Positions 1-9,405 of a stretch of DNA of 64,000 nucleotides are shown here, piece after piece. The position numbers were made by a program, and so were the translations under genes. Where the stretch lies: NCBI RefSeq assembly GCF_014203095.1, contig NZ_JACHIG010000008.1:62001-126000 (forward strand), given 5' to 3'. The notes under the pieces are model-generated. The model saw nothing but the letters and a program-made list of their open reading frames with translations. It was not told the origin of the DNA and ran no database searches. The stretch comes from Prosthecobacter vanneervenii. Lineage in GTDB: Bacteria > Verrucomicrobiota > Verrucomicrobiia > Verrucomicrobiales > Verrucomicrobiaceae. Position 1 is the first letter of the stretch. The number at the start of each line of letters is the position of its first letter.

Positions 1-269
1 AACTCGGACTCCACCGCCAGATGCCCGTCTTTCTCAGGCCCGTTTTCCACACGAATAAACATCGCAGTCCCGTCCACCTCGGCATTCCAGGTGAGATGAT
101 TCCCCTGCCCTGCACCCGCGCTCAAAACCACAGATTTCGCATTAAGCTGATGCAACAGCGCCTCGCGAAGCTGCTGCTCCATTTCGGCATCCACCCTACC
201 TCGCACCTGCGTGCCGTGAAACGCCGCAGGCCGATCACATTTCCAGTAATAGATGTCTCGGCGGCTCAT
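1..269 (-). CDS. Phosphotransferase (APH-like) N-terminus, partial
   Basis: The reading frame starts at an ATG whose first base is 269 and runs off the left edge of the window, so only the first 89 residues are visible. It begins MSRRDIYYWKCDRPAAFHG. The later stretch GQGNHLTWNAEVDG, followed by FIRVENGPEKDGHLAVESE, looks like the nucleotide-binding N-lobe of aminoglycoside phosphotransferase-fold kinases (a small-molecule kinase). The ATG lies 2 bases after the stop of the transporter gene, so the two are probably translationally coupled. The substrate cannot be told. The kinase call rests on pattern resemblance only. Confidence 0.5.
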   Translation of the reverse strand, partial: MSRRDIYYWKCDRPAAFHGTQVRGRVDAEMEQQLREALLHQLNAKSVVLSAGAGQGNHLTWNAEVDGTAMFIRVENGPEKDGHLAVESE

Positions 270-271
270 GA

Positions 272-1204
272 TCACGCATCCGGAGTCCGGCGCTTCCACC
301 ATGCGGCCATGAGGCCGCCCACGATGTTTTGCATCACTCCGCTGAAGACAGCAGCAGCGGCGGCCAGCGGCAGCGCGGGAAAGTGCTCGCGCGCCAGCGA
401 GGCGGCCATCCCCCCATTTTGCATGCCCACCTCGATGCTCACGGTGCGGGCCACAGATTCCGGATAACGCAGTACCTTGGGCACGAGGTAGCCCACCACA
501 AAACCGATGACGTGCAAAAGAAACGCCGCGAGGGCCAGCCGGCCAAAATGGGCCGAGATGGCATCGGCACTGGCGGCCACGATGCCCCCGCTGACAAAGG
601 TGAAGGCCAGCACCGCAATGGTGGGACCACAGGCTCCGATCTGATCTGCCGTGCGTGGCATCTTCCAGCGAATGAGCACCCCCAGCACGACGGGTGCCAC
701 CGTGAGTTGCAAGGCCGAAAGGCACAGCCCCCAGGCATCCACCGGGACGTATTTGCCAGCCAGTGTGCTGGTCCACATGGGTGTGAAAAAGAAGGCCAGC
801 AGCGTGGATGCCAGCGTGAGCACCACAGACAGCGCCACATTCGCCCGCGCGAGGTAGCTGATCATGTTGGACGCCATGCCTCCTGGACAACTGGCCACGA
901 GAATGATGCCCACGGCGAGCCCGGGATCGAGATTCAAGACCTTTGCCACCAGCCACCCGGTAAGAGGCATGATGGTGTACTGCGCCACAAACCCCAGCGC
1001 CACACTGCCCGGCATGCGCGCGATGGCTTTGAAATCATCCACGCTCAACGTCAGCCCCATGCCAAGCATAGAGGCCGCGAGAGACCAAAAGATCCATGGC
1101 TTGTCAAACCACAGCATGGTCTGCGGCTTGAAGAAGGCGAGAACCGCAAGGCTCACGAGCCACATGGGATAGAGATTGTTAAACCAGTTGAAGAAGCGAA
1201 TCAT
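272..1204 (-). CDS. Bile acid:sodium symporter (BASS) family transporter
   Basis: This 310-residue protein is strongly hydrophobic, with about nine or ten membrane segments. It has the BASS-family pattern of an N-terminal half ending in a Gly/Pro-rich stretch (ILVASCPGGMASNMISYLARAN) and a related C-terminal half ending in GMQNGGMAASLAREHF. The family couples import of organic anions, such as bile acids, pantoate or pyruvate-like acids, to sodium in the inner membrane. It lies 33 bases after the first sialidase-like gene and 2 bases before a kinase-like gene on the same strand. The three therefore look like one operon, and the transporter may import a product of the exported enzyme. The substrate is not predictable from sequence. 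Confidence 0.8.
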   Translation of the reverse strand: MIRFFNWFNNLYPMWLVSLAVLAFFKPQTMLWFDKPWIFWSLAASMLGMGLTLSVDDFKAIARMPGSVALGFVAQYTIMPLTGWLVAKVLNLDPGLAVGIILVASCPGGMASNMISYLARANVALSVVLTLASTLLAFFFTPMWTSTLAGKYVPVDAWGLCLSALQLTVAPVVLGVLIRWKMPRTADQIGACGPTIAVLAFTFVSGGIVAASADAISAHFGRLALAAFLLHVIGFVVGYLVPKVLRYPESVARTVSIEVGMQNGGMAASLAREHFPALPLAAAAAVFSGVMQNIVGGLMAAWWKRRTPDA

Positions 1205-1237
1205 GTTCAGTCGTTCGGTTGGTGGAAATGGTTGGCA

Positions 1238-3886
1238 TCAAGGATGAAGAGAACGCAGCCCGGCACCCGAGCCGCTGATCAGCAGCACCAGTTTTTTAAA
1301 ATGGAGCTGCTCACCCTTGATGGCTTCCTTACGGTACAAGTTCACACGATTGATGTCACCCGGGAACAGCTGCGTCTCCGACACTTCGACTTTGGCGAAA
1401 CCTGCGCCTTTCAGAGCCTCTTCCTGGCAGGCAGCCCCAGGTCGCGAGGCGGGTGTCAGCGCGTAAAGCGTTCCCGGCGTAACAACTTCCGCTTCGATAT
1501 TTTCAATGCTGGTGCGCAGAAACGGCAACCCCCGCACCTGCTCTGGCATGGCCTCGATCACATAATCCCGGTCTGTGAAAAGTCTGCACCCAACCTTCAT
1601 CTCCGCCGCTTCTACGGAAGCGGGTGCAGGCCAGACGATGCGTTTCTTCCCTTGCTGCGCTTCAAAACCACCCACTTCCTCCAGCTTTCCAAACATGATG
1701 CGCTCCTTGCGACTGGCATCCGTATCGCCTTGGGTCACTACGAGCCAGATCACGCCGTCATGCTCGTGAAAGGTTGGGTACTGGAAGGACTTCGGCGTTT
1801 CAAAGCGGTATTTGCGCTCCCAGATTTTGCCATCGCGAGAGACATCCACATTGAACACACTTCGGCTCACGCCCTGGCTGCGCGTGGACTCCTGCCACCC
1901 CAGATAGTAGATGCCGCCAAACTTGTCGAAGGTCGGCTTGGAGTTGGTGCCATTGAGCACGACCGGCAGCGGCTTGCCGGTGCTCCATTTCCTGCCATCT
2001 GTGCTCGTGGAAAAATGATAGTTTCCTTTGTCATTGCGGCAGATCGCCAGCCACGTGCCGTCTGGCATTCGGTTCACCGCCGATTCACTCAGCGCCTCGG
2101 CCTGCGGTTCGTTGTAATGACCGAGCACTTCCAGTGTCTCCAGATCATCATGCACCAGAGCAAGCGCGTTCTGCTTTCCGGTAAAGTTGTTCAGCGCCAC
2201 GTAGGTCTTGCCATCAAACTTTTTGAAGGAATCAAAGATGAAGAATGATGAATCCACTGCCGGCTTGGCAAAGCCATGAGCCGCTGCATCCGCATGAAAA
2301 TACTGTGGCTGAAAGTCAAACGTGCCTGCTGCGGTCTTCAGCTTCGCCTTGTGGATTGTGTCACGGAAAGCACCGGACTTCAGGTCAAAGTCGCGATACC
2401 ACATCTGCGACTGCCTCTTTCCTGGGTCTTCGCTTGTAAAGTAGCAGCGCAGCATGTTCGCATCCTTTTGAAGGATGCGCGGCACAAAGCACGCGCCCTC
2501 AGGCAGCGTCTCGTTCTCAAACCGTTGTCCGCCTTTGGCAAAGTCGATCACCTTTTCCAGCGCGAGGGTCTTCAAGTTCACGATGGACATCGTGGCGTAA
2601 ATGAACGGCCAGCCGGCGCTTTCTCCTGCCTTCAGGTCATTGGCCTCCACCACGATGTAGGCACGATCTCCCACGCACACAAACTCCGCATCGTGCGCGC
2701 CCTTCACCTGCGGCGCCGTGGTGTTCACCAGACGCTGCATCACCACATCTCCCGCCAGTGCCGGATCCCACTTCGCCGGTATGATCTGAGGTTTCTCCAG
2801 CCTGTTGATCGTTTGCTTCAGACTCACCGCACCAGACACATTCTTGCCTGCTTCGACATCTTCCTCGCGGAACTTTGCCACCAGAATCTCGCCCTCACCT
2901 TGCCGATCATGGTCATAAGTGATCCAGATCATGCCATCGCGGTCCTGCACTCCATCGGGATACGAGACATCCTTGCGCTCATCCAGCAGCAGGCCCTCGT
3001 TCCAGGTCTTGCCGTCATCGGTGGAAATCTGTGCCGTGAGGTGGCTGCGTGTTTTGCCAGTGAAACCGAGATGATTCACCAGCAGCAGATTGCCGGAGGC
3101 AAGACGGCGGATGAAAAAGCGGGAGCCCGGATTGGGGATGGTGCTGGCCTTGGCCTCGCTCCAGGAGCGGCCTTTGTCAGACGAATGACTCTCCCACAAA
3201 AAGCCGCCTCCCGTTCGTGTCAGCAGCCAAAGCCGACCATCCTTCAGTTCGGTAATCATGCACTCCAGCGCCCACTCAGGGGCTTTGAGTGCCCCGTGCA
3301 GCCGCCATGTTTTTCCCTCATCGGTGGAGATGCCCACACCTTGCAGTTGCTTCGGTCCGGCAAACCACTCATACACCGGCTCTGTGGCATGCGTCACCGG
3401 CATGATCCACTCGCCCGAGGAGAGCACCGTGGACTTGTTCATGCGAAAGGCATAAGGCCCTTCATACCCCACGCGAAACTCGGTTCCGAAAACCGGCGGC
3501 GTGGCATCTGGATCATCGCAGATGCGCGCCCATACATCGTGCTTCGCGGTGTCCTTGTTGCCGCGGTTGAAGATGTACCAAAGCCGTCTCCTGGGATCAA
3601 TCCACAGCGTGGGATCAAAGCAGCGCGTCCCATTTCCTGGAACTGCCATGACCTGCGGCCTCGTGAATGATTTTGCCTGATCATCACTATAGCACAGCAG
3701 CACCGCATTCTCAGGTGAGGGCTCTTTCGGCCCGCCCGTAAACCAGGATGCAAACACACGCCCCCCGGCTGTGCGCTCCAGCCCAGGAATGCCCTGCCAT
3801 GTTTCACGGCGTTCGCCCATCGGCTCGACTGCCTGGACGCAGACGGTGGCGAGAAAAAGCAGGATACAGGATTGGCGGAGATTCAT
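1238..3886 (-). CDS. Secreted BNR-repeat sialidase-like protein, two-lobed
   Basis: About 882 residues from the ATG at 3886, chosen because MNLRQSCILLFLATVCVQA is a clean signal peptide; an in-frame start 12 codons upstream would bury it. Asp-boxes of the S-x-D-x-G-x-T/S-W type are visible (STDEGKTW, SSDKGRSW, STDDGKTW, STDGRKW), as in GH33-like six-bladed propellers. Residues about 20-370 form one propeller-like region and about 400-740 a second. The last roughly 130 residues are a separate domain I do not recognise. SRFFIRRLASGNLLLV and VSYPDG are shared with the paralogue at 13476-15806. Probably cleaves or binds a glycan in the periplasm or outside; true sialidase activity is not shown. 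A dyad 55 bases upstream is also found at the paralogue. Confidence 0.75.
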   Translation of the reverse strand: MNLRQSCILLFLATVCVQAVEPMGERRETWQGIPGLERTAGGRVFASWFTGGPKEPSPENAVLLCYSDDQAKSFTRPQVMAVPGNGTRCFDPTLWIDPRRRLWYIFNRGNKDTAKHDVWARICDDPDATPPVFGTEFRVGYEGPYAFRMNKSTVLSSGEWIMPVTHATEPVYEWFAGPKQLQGVGISTDEGKTWRLHGALKAPEWALECMITELKDGRLWLLTRTGGGFLWESHSSDKGRSWSEAKASTIPNPGSRFFIRRLASGNLLLVNHLGFTGKTRSHLTAQISTDDGKTWNEGLLLDERKDVSYPDGVQDRDGMIWITYDHDRQGEGEILVAKFREEDVEAGKNVSGAVSLKQTINRLEKPQIIPAKWDPALAGDVVMQRLVNTTAPQVKGAHDAEFVCVGDRAYIVVEANDLKAGESAGWPFIYATMSIVNLKTLALEKVIDFAKGGQRFENETLPEGACFVPRILQKDANMLRCYFTSEDPGKRQSQMWYRDFDLKSGAFRDTIHKAKLKTAAGTFDFQPQYFHADAAAHGFAKPAVDSSFFIFDSFKKFDGKTYVALNNFTGKQNALALVHDDLETLEVLGHYNEPQAEALSESAVNRMPDGTWLAICRNDKGNYHFSTSTDGRKWSTGKPLPVVLNGTNSKPTFDKFGGIYYLGWQESTRSQGVSRSVFNVDVSRDGKIWERKYRFETPKSFQYPTFHEHDGVIWLVVTQGDTDASRKERIMFGKLEEVGGFEAQQGKKRIVWPAPASVEAAEMKVGCRLFTDRDYVIEAMPEQVRGLPFLRTSIENIEAEVVTPGTLYALTPASRPGAACQEEALKGAGFAKVEVSETQLFPGDINRVNLYRKEAIKGEQLHFKKLVLLISGSGAGLRSLHP

Positions 3887-3940
3887 CGGCGTTATCAAAC
3901 GTGACCTGAGGTGTGATTTCACCCTGGATTAAGCCGAAGA

Positions 3941-3957
3941 GGTGTTATGTTAACACG
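3941..3957. promoter_or_regulatory. Candidate operator shared by the two sialidase-like genes
   Basis: The sequence is GGTGTTATGTTAACACG. Arms GTGTTA and TAACAC flank the 3-base centre TGT. A copy differing only in its last base lies at 15871-15887 upstream of the paralogous gene. Here it sits 55 bases before the sialidase-like start and 74 bases before the divergent pepD start, so it could control either or both. The LacI-family gene at 5504 is the nearest candidate regulator, but this is inference. Confidence 0.6.
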
Positions 3958-4030
3958 CATATTGCCCCTGCCCTCCGTTGCTCTTGTTCCTGACAGGCTG
4001 CACCCCACATTTACTCTCCATCATTAATTC

Positions 4031-5485
4031 ATGTCCTCCTCCGAAATCCGCTCCCTTGAACCCAGGCCCCTGTGGAACTGCTTTGCCGATCTCAATGCCG
4101 TCCCCCGTCCTTCCAAGCGCGAGGAGCGTGTTGTCGCTTTTGTCGTGGCCTTTGCGCAGCAGCACGGCCTGCAGCACCAGATCGACTCCGCCGGAAACGT
4201 GATCATCCGCAAACCGGCCAGCGCAGACCGCATGGACCGCCCCGCTGTCATCATGCAGGCTCATCTGGACATGGTGCACAAGGCCGCTGACGGCGCGATC
4301 TTCGACTTCGACAAACAAGGCATCGAGATGTGGGTCGATGGTGACTGGGTCCGCGCGCGTGGCACCACCCTCGGTGCGGACAATGGCCTCGGCGTGGCCG
4401 CTATCCTGGCGGTGCTTGCATCCAAGGACCTCTCCCATCCGCCCATCGAGGCGCTCCTCACTCTGGACGAGGAGCAGGGCATGGGCGGCGCGCTGGGCCT
4501 TCAGCCGGGACTGCTGACCGGCAAAACCATGCTGAATCTCGACTCCGAAGAAGACGACACCTTCACCATCGGCTGCGCAGGCGGCATCGACACCGTGGGC
4601 ACTTTTGAATACACAGAGGTGGCGCATGACTCTGCCACGCCCGTGGCCGCCATCGAGATCACCGGTCTGCGCGGAGGTCACTCCGGCCTGCAGATTCATG
4701 AAGGACGCGCGAACGCGATCAAGCTCATGACGCGCCTCCTGCATGCCTGCGGGGAGAAGGTCGTGGCACTTTCAACGATGCGTGGCGGCAGCGCTCGAAA
4801 CGCCATCCCGGCGCAATGCACGGCGATTGTGGTTATCTTGGATCAGGCTCGGTTCGATGATTGCTTCCAGCGCGAGGCCGAGGGCATTCGCGAAGAATTC
4901 CGTTTGATCGAGCCTGGGCTGAGCATCGCTTCAACACCCGTTCAAGTGGATGACGGCGGGATTGGAATTATGGGTGCTGAGCACCAGAAATCTCTCGTGC
5001 TCGCCATGCAGGCGGTGGTGAATGGCGTCTATCGCATGAGCCCTGTGGTGCCAGGCTTGGTGGAGGCCTCCTCAAACTTTTCCACCATCGCTCTTGGCGG
5101 CGGCAAAGCCGAATGGGGGAGCTTGCAGCGCAGCTCGGTGGAGTCGAGCAAGCTCGATGTCGCCCGCACCTTCCGTGCGCCGTTTGAACTTATCGGCGCT
5201 CACCTCAAATCGGGCGATCCTTATCCCGGATGGAGCCCCAGCGCAGAATCGCCGATCCTGGACAAGATGAAAAAAATCTACCGCGAGCTCTTCGGCCATG
5301 AGGTCAAGGTGGGCGCCTGCCATGCCGGGCTCGAGTGCGGCGTCATCAGCATTGCTTATCCAGGCCTCGACATGATCTCCTTCGGCCCAAACATCCACGA
5401 GGCGCACTCTGAAAAAGAATGCGCCAGCATCTCCTCCACACAGAAGTTCTGGAAACTTCTTACCAAAACGCTTGCAGACCTGTAA
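4031..5485 (+). CDS. pepD: Aminoacyl-histidine dipeptidase (M20, PepD)
   Basis: 484 residues, the usual length for PepD (Xaa-His dipeptidase, carnosinase-type), a cytoplasmic zinc peptidase of family M20 that splits dipeptides, including beta-Ala-His. Metal and catalytic motifs appear in family order: HLDMV near residue 78, GADNGLG near 116, DEEQGMGGA near 147, LNLDSEE near 170, and a C-terminal NIHEAHSEKE containing the last metal-binding His. The central GLRGGHSG stretch belongs to the dimerisation lid domain. The start is the ATG after ATTAATTC; no Shine-Dalgarno is visible. It is followed after 18 bases by a LacI-type regulator on the same strand and is divergent from the sialidase-like gene. 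Confidence 0.92.
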   Translation: MSSSEIRSLEPRPLWNCFADLNAVPRPSKREERVVAFVVAFAQQHGLQHQIDSAGNVIIRKPASADRMDRPAVIMQAHLDMVHKAADGAIFDFDKQGIEMWVDGDWVRARGTTLGADNGLGVAAILAVLASKDLSHPPIEALLTLDEEQGMGGALGLQPGLLTGKTMLNLDSEEDDTFTIGCAGGIDTVGTFEYTEVAHDSATPVAAIEITGLRGGHSGLQIHEGRANAIKLMTRLLHACGEKVVALSTMRGGSARNAIPAQCTAIVVILDQARFDDCFQREAEGIREEFRLIEPGLSIASTPVQVDDGGIGIMGAEHQKSLVLAMQAVVNGVYRMSPVVPGLVEASSNFSTIALGGGKAEWGSLQRSSVESSKLDVARTFRAPFELIGAHLKSGDPYPGWSPSAESPILDKMKKIYRELFGHEVKVGACHAGLECGVISIAYPGLDMISFGPNIHEAHSEKECASISSTQKFWKLLTKTLADL

Positions 5486-5503
5486 CCCCGCTGACCGACC
5501 GCC

Positions 5504-6547
5504 ATGCCCGCCACCTCAGCGCCCACACTCAAGGACATCGCCCACGCCACCGGGTATTCCTTGATGACGGTGTCTCGTGTGCTGCGCGGCGCTCCCAAGG
5601 TTTCCGCGGAAAAGCGTGAACTCGTCCTGAAGGAGGCGAAACGCCTGAACTACCGTCCCGACCCGCACCTCGCGCGCATGATGCAGGTGGTGCGCGGCAA
5701 AAAGCAGCAGCGCGTACGTGCCGTCATCGCGGTGATCCGCGAGCACGTGCCCCAGGACGGTCTTCTCAGCCCTTCTTATCAATACGTGCCTATTGATGAC
5801 ATCCGCAGCCGCGCCCACGGTCATGGCTATGCGGTGGAGGAGTTCTGGCTTGGAAAAGAAGGCCTTACTCCAAAACGAGTGCAAAAGATCCTCCACGCAC
5901 GCGGCATCGAAGGCGTGATCGTCTCGCCGCAGAGCATGCAGCTCCCTTGCAGCAAGATCGACTACTCACCCTTTGCCGCCGTGACTTTTGGCAATGCCAT
6001 GAGCAGCCCGTCTCTGCACATGTGTGCTGGAAACATGACACTGGGCATTCACATGGCCGCAGACCAGCTCACCGCACGCGGCTACCGGCGCATCGGCGTG
6101 GCGGTCACTCAGTGGATTGTGAACCGCTCCCAGTTTGGCTACAGCGGCGGACTTTTCCACTGGCAGCAGAGCCTGCCTCCTGCAGACCGCGTGCCTCTGC
6201 TGCTCTTTCCCAGCAACGACATCAGCAAGGGATTCGACGCTTTCTCCAAATGGATGCATGAGCACCAGCCGGATGCACTCATCACCTTCGACACCCACGT
6301 GCCAGCCTGGCTACGCCGCCTGGGCCTGCGCATCCCTCAGGACATCGGCTTCGTGGTGCACGACTGGACCCCGAAGATGCCCGACTATGCCGGCATCTAT
6401 CAGCAGCGAGAGCATCTAGCCGCTGCGGCGGTGGATCTCATCGTCACCCAGCTCTCGCAGCATGAGCACGGTGTGCCGGCAGTGCCGCGCCAGATCATGA
6501 TCCCCCCACGCTGGGTCGAGGGCCCCAGCGTGCGGTCGCTTGGTTGA
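5504..6547 (+). CDS. LacI-family transcriptional regulator
   Basis: 347 residues. The N-terminus (TLKDIAHATGYSLMTVSRVL, then NYRPDPHLARMM) is a typical LacI helix-turn-helix plus hinge, residues about 8-65. The rest resembles the two-lobed sugar-binding domain, with LTARGYRRIGVAV and a C-terminal DYAGIYQQREHLAAAAVDLI stretch. LacI members bind palindromic operators as dimers and are released or activated by a small molecule. The gene follows pepD by 18 bases and lies about 1.5 kb from the 3941-3957 dyad, so it is a candidate controller of the sialidase-like genes. That dyad has a TGT centre rather than the CG centre common for LacI operators, so the pairing is uncertain. Confidence 0.9.
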   Translation: MPATSAPTLKDIAHATGYSLMTVSRVLRGAPKVSAEKRELVLKEAKRLNYRPDPHLARMMQVVRGKKQQRVRAVIAVIREHVPQDGLLSPSYQYVPIDDIRSRAHGHGYAVEEFWLGKEGLTPKRVQKILHARGIEGVIVSPQSMQLPCSKIDYSPFAAVTFGNAMSSPSLHMCAGNMTLGIHMAADQLTARGYRRIGVAVTQWIVNRSQFGYSGGLFHWQQSLPPADRVPLLLFPSNDISKGFDAFSKWMHEHQPDALITFDTHVPAWLRRLGLRIPQDIGFVVHDWTPKMPDYAGIYQQREHLAAAAVDLIVTQLSQHEHGVPAVPRQIMIPPRWVEGPSVRSLG

Positions 6548-6560
6548 TCAACGCGCCCGA

Positions 6561-8354
6561 TTACAGCGCTTCGTAGGCCTTCAGCGCCGGCTCCATGGCC
6601 TTCAGTGCCGTGGCCCAGAATTCAGGCTTGGTAATGTCTTCACCAAGGCTGCGTTTCACGACCTCTTCGCAGGTCGCGCTGCCCGTCATGGAGAGGAAGG
6701 CCTCGTAACGCGGCAGGAAGGACGCGCCTTCCTCCTTGAAGCGGGCAAACAGCGCCTGGCTGAGCAGATAGCCAAAGACATAGGGGAAATTGTAGAACGA
6801 AATGCCGCTGATGAAGAAGTGCATCTTCGAAGCCCAGAACATCGGGTCCGTGCCGTCTTCGAGCAACGTGTCGCCATAGAGCTTGCGCTGCGCCTCTGCC
6901 ATAAGGGCGCTGAGGCGGCTCACGCTCACCTCGCCGCTCGCACGCTCCGTGTAGAAGGCCTTCTCAAACTCATAGCGCATCGGAATGTTGATCAGATAAG
7001 CATGCGCGCGCAGCATCTCCTGGTCCAGCAGGTAGGCCTTGGTGGCTTCCGTGAGGCCGGGATCATTCATCAGCCCGTTGAGCAGGATCATCTCGCCAAA
7101 ATTCGACGCCGTTTCCGCGAGCGTCATCGGGTAGTTCGCGGCAAAGGAGCGCGCCGGGCGCAGCACGCACGAATGCCAGGCATGGCCCACCTCATGGGCC
7201 AGCGTCACCATGTCATGCACCGTGCAGTGAAAGGTCATGTACACGCGCTCCTCATGCTTGAGCTGGGATCCGGTGCAGAAGGCCCCGGGGCGCTTGCCCG
7301 CACGCGGCTGCGCCTCGATCCAGCGCTGCGCCAGCATCTCACGGAAATACTCGCCCAGCTTCGGATATGCAGTGCTGAAGGCCTGGTCCACTGTGGCGCA
7401 GGCCTCGTCCCAGGTGAGTTCCTTTTCATCTGGCGCGGCAATCTGCGGAGCCTCTAGATCAAAGTAGTGAAGTGCCGATGTTCCCTGCAGCTTCGCCGCT
7501 TTGCGCAGCGCACGGCGTGGCAGCTCGATATGCGTGTGAATCGCCTCCAGCATCGCATCCAGCGATTCCCGGCTCATGGCCCCGTCAAACAACGGCGTGT
7601 CCAAAAAATGCGGCAGGCCACGACGGCCATAGAGGCTGAGCCGTGTGCCCGCGATGCCGTTCAAACCGGCTGCCAGCGTCACCGCATGATCATTCCACGG
7701 CTTTTGTCCGGCGTGAAAGGCCGCCTCGCGCAGCCTGCGATCCGGCTCGGACATGAGCGCACGACGACGAGACATCTCAACGGTCTCCTTGTGACCGTCA
7801 GGAAAGGTCATTTCAAACTCCATCTTGCCCGTCAGCGTGTCATACAACCGCCCCCAGGCATGCAGTCCGTTCACATTGAGATCGGCAGCCAGCGCCTCCA
7901 TCTCAGACTTCATCTGGTGCTGCCCCTCATGGCGCATGCGCTTCACGGCATGCTCTGCATTTTTCAAAGAGGGATCTGCCAGCAGTGAATCAAACGCATC
8001 ATCACTCAGCGCCGCCAGCGCCGAGCGCAGCGAGGCCATGAGCTTGGTGCTTTCTGCTTCGAGTGTGGAGATCCAGGCCTCGTCAGCCTTCACTGCCTCA
8101 TCATTGGCATCGTCGGCGGACAAGCACCCAAGATAGGCCGAGAGATGGCCGAGCCTGTCGCTCAGAGCCTCCAGCGCATTGATTACCTGCGCCATCTCGA
8201 CGACGTCTATGCTGAGCGCCGCAGCCTGTTTTTTGAGCGCCTCCACATCGCGCACGAGTGCGGCCTTAAATTCAGTGTAGTCAGGTTTGCCAAATCCGGA
8301 GAACCAGGATTCAAGGGACCAGCGGTCAGGGGTGGTGGGTGCAGGATGGGACAT
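6561..8354 (-). CDS. pepF: Oligoendopeptidase F (M3B zinc peptidase)
   Basis: 597 residues with the zinc-binding HEVGHAWHS near residue 387 and the downstream FHYxTxx-like helix replaced by ASNFGEMILLN, as in M3B oligoendopeptidases. The first half is helical and Glu/Ala-rich, as expected for the lid of this fold. There is no signal peptide, so it acts in the cytoplasm on 7-17-residue peptides. It starts 20 bases after the KDG kinase stop and may be transcribed with it. Its stop is 13 bases from the convergent LacI gene stop. Confidence 0.9.
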   Translation of the reverse strand: MSHPAPTTPDRWSLESWFSGFGKPDYTEFKAALVRDVEALKKQAAALSIDVVEMAQVINALEALSDRLGHLSAYLGCLSADDANDEAVKADEAWISTLEAESTKLMASLRSALAALSDDAFDSLLADPSLKNAEHAVKRMRHEGQHQMKSEMEALAADLNVNGLHAWGRLYDTLTGKMEFEMTFPDGHKETVEMSRRRALMSEPDRRLREAAFHAGQKPWNDHAVTLAAGLNGIAGTRLSLYGRRGLPHFLDTPLFDGAMSRESLDAMLEAIHTHIELPRRALRKAAKLQGTSALHYFDLEAPQIAAPDEKELTWDEACATVDQAFSTAYPKLGEYFREMLAQRWIEAQPRAGKRPGAFCTGSQLKHEERVYMTFHCTVHDMVTLAHEVGHAWHSCVLRPARSFAANYPMTLAETASNFGEMILLNGLMNDPGLTEATKAYLLDQEMLRAHAYLINIPMRYEFEKAFYTERASGEVSVSRLSALMAEAQRKLYGDTLLEDGTDPMFWASKMHFFISGISFYNFPYVFGYLLSQALFARFKEEGASFLPRYEAFLSMTGSATCEEVVKRSLGEDITKPEFWATALKAMEPALKAYEAL

Positions 8355-8373
8355 GAGTGTAAATAGGAATGAA

Positions 8374-9405
8374 TCAGCGGCTCACACGGCCTCCACCATC
8401 GCCCTGCATGAGGGCTTCGATTTCGCTGGGTGTGCTGTAGTTGTAGTCGCCTTCGATGGAATGCGCCAGACAGCCGGCCGCAGTAGCAAAGGCGATGGCG
8501 GTTTGAGGGTCGGAGTTTTGCAGAAACGAAAACACCAGCCCCGCGGTGAAAGCATCCCCGGCGCCGAGGCGGTCGATCACCTGGGTGATGGTGAGGCGTG
8601 GGGCGGTATGCAGTGTGTCAGTTACCGCTTCGTAGAGTGCGCCGCCAAAGCATTGCGCCGCTGCGGTGCTGCCATCACGCAGGGTGAAGGCCGCATGACT
8701 GAGATTGGGAAACTCGGCAACGATCTGCCTGGCCAGCGCCTGCAAATCACCGCTGGATTCAATGCCCAGCATCGCAGTCGCATCGCTCACCCCGCCCACA
8801 AACACGCTCACCATCGGCAGCAGCTCCCGCATGGTGCGTGTGGCGAGCTCACGTGCAGACAGCGGCGGCTCCCAGTTCCAGAGTTTGGTGCGGTAATTCA
8901 TGTCGCACACGATCTTGATCCCAAGCCCCTGCGCTTCTCGCATGGCCACACGTGCCACCTCGGCTGCGTTGCGTGAAATCGCTGGCGTGATTCCGGAGAT
9001 CACAAACCAATCGCACCCGACAAAGATTGCCCCCCAGTCATACTCAGCAGCCGGGGTGATGGCCACGGAGGAGCCTTCGCGGTCATAGATCACGTTACCA
9101 CCGCGCTGATTGGCGCCATGCTCCAGAAAGTACACACCAAGCCTGCCTCCCGCCGTCCGCAGGATGTGCTTTGTCTCCACCCCAAGGCTGCGCAGATCCG
9201 CCACACACGCGTCCGCAATCGAATTGGCGGGCAACGCTGTGACAAATGCCGCATCTGCACCGAGATAGGAAAGCGATGCTGCAATGCTGGCCTCCGCTCC
9301 GGCAAAGCTCGCATGCAGTCCTCCCGGCATCGCCTGCTGAAACCGCGCATGCCCTGGCGTCGCCAACCGCAGCATGATCTCGCCAAAAGTAACCACCCGG
9401 CTCAT
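8374..9405 (-). CDS. kdgK: 2-keto-3-deoxygluconate kinase (PfkB family)
   Basis: 343 residues with PfkB ribokinase-fold features: an N-terminal beta-sheet start (VVTFGEIMLRLATPG), an internal PGGLHASFAGAEAS substrate-side motif, and the C-terminal DRLGAGDAFTAGLVF signature carrying the catalytic Asp. It should phosphorylate 2-keto-3-deoxygluconate to KDPG. The start overlaps the end of the KDPG aldolase gene by 4 bases (ATGA), so the kinase and aldolase are translationally coupled and together convert KDG to pyruvate and glyceraldehyde-3-phosphate. This context, more than the fold, supports the substrate call. Confidence 0.88.
   Translation of the reverse strand: MSRVVTFGEIMLRLATPGHARFQQAMPGGLHASFAGAEASIAASLSYLGADAAFVTALPANSIADACVADLRSLGVETKHILRTAGGRLGVYFLEHGANQRGGNVIYDREGSSVAITPAAEYDWGAIFVGCDWFVISGITPAISRNAAEVARVAMREAQGLGIKIVCDMNYRTKLWNWEPPLSARELATRTMRELLPMVSVFVGGVSDATAMLGIESSGDLQALARQIVAEFPNLSHAAFTLRDGSTAAAQCFGGALYEAVTDTLHTAPRLTITQVIDRLGAGDAFTAGLVFSFLQNSDPQTAIAFATAAGCLAHSIEGDYNYSTPSEIEALMQGDGGGRVSR

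Noticed and set aside
329-3670. Long open frames on the plus strand opposite the transporter and first sialidase-like gene
   Set aside because: They are antisense shadows of GC-rich genes: their products are rich in Arg, His, Pro and Gln with no domain pattern, while the minus-strand proteins have signal peptides and Asp-boxes.
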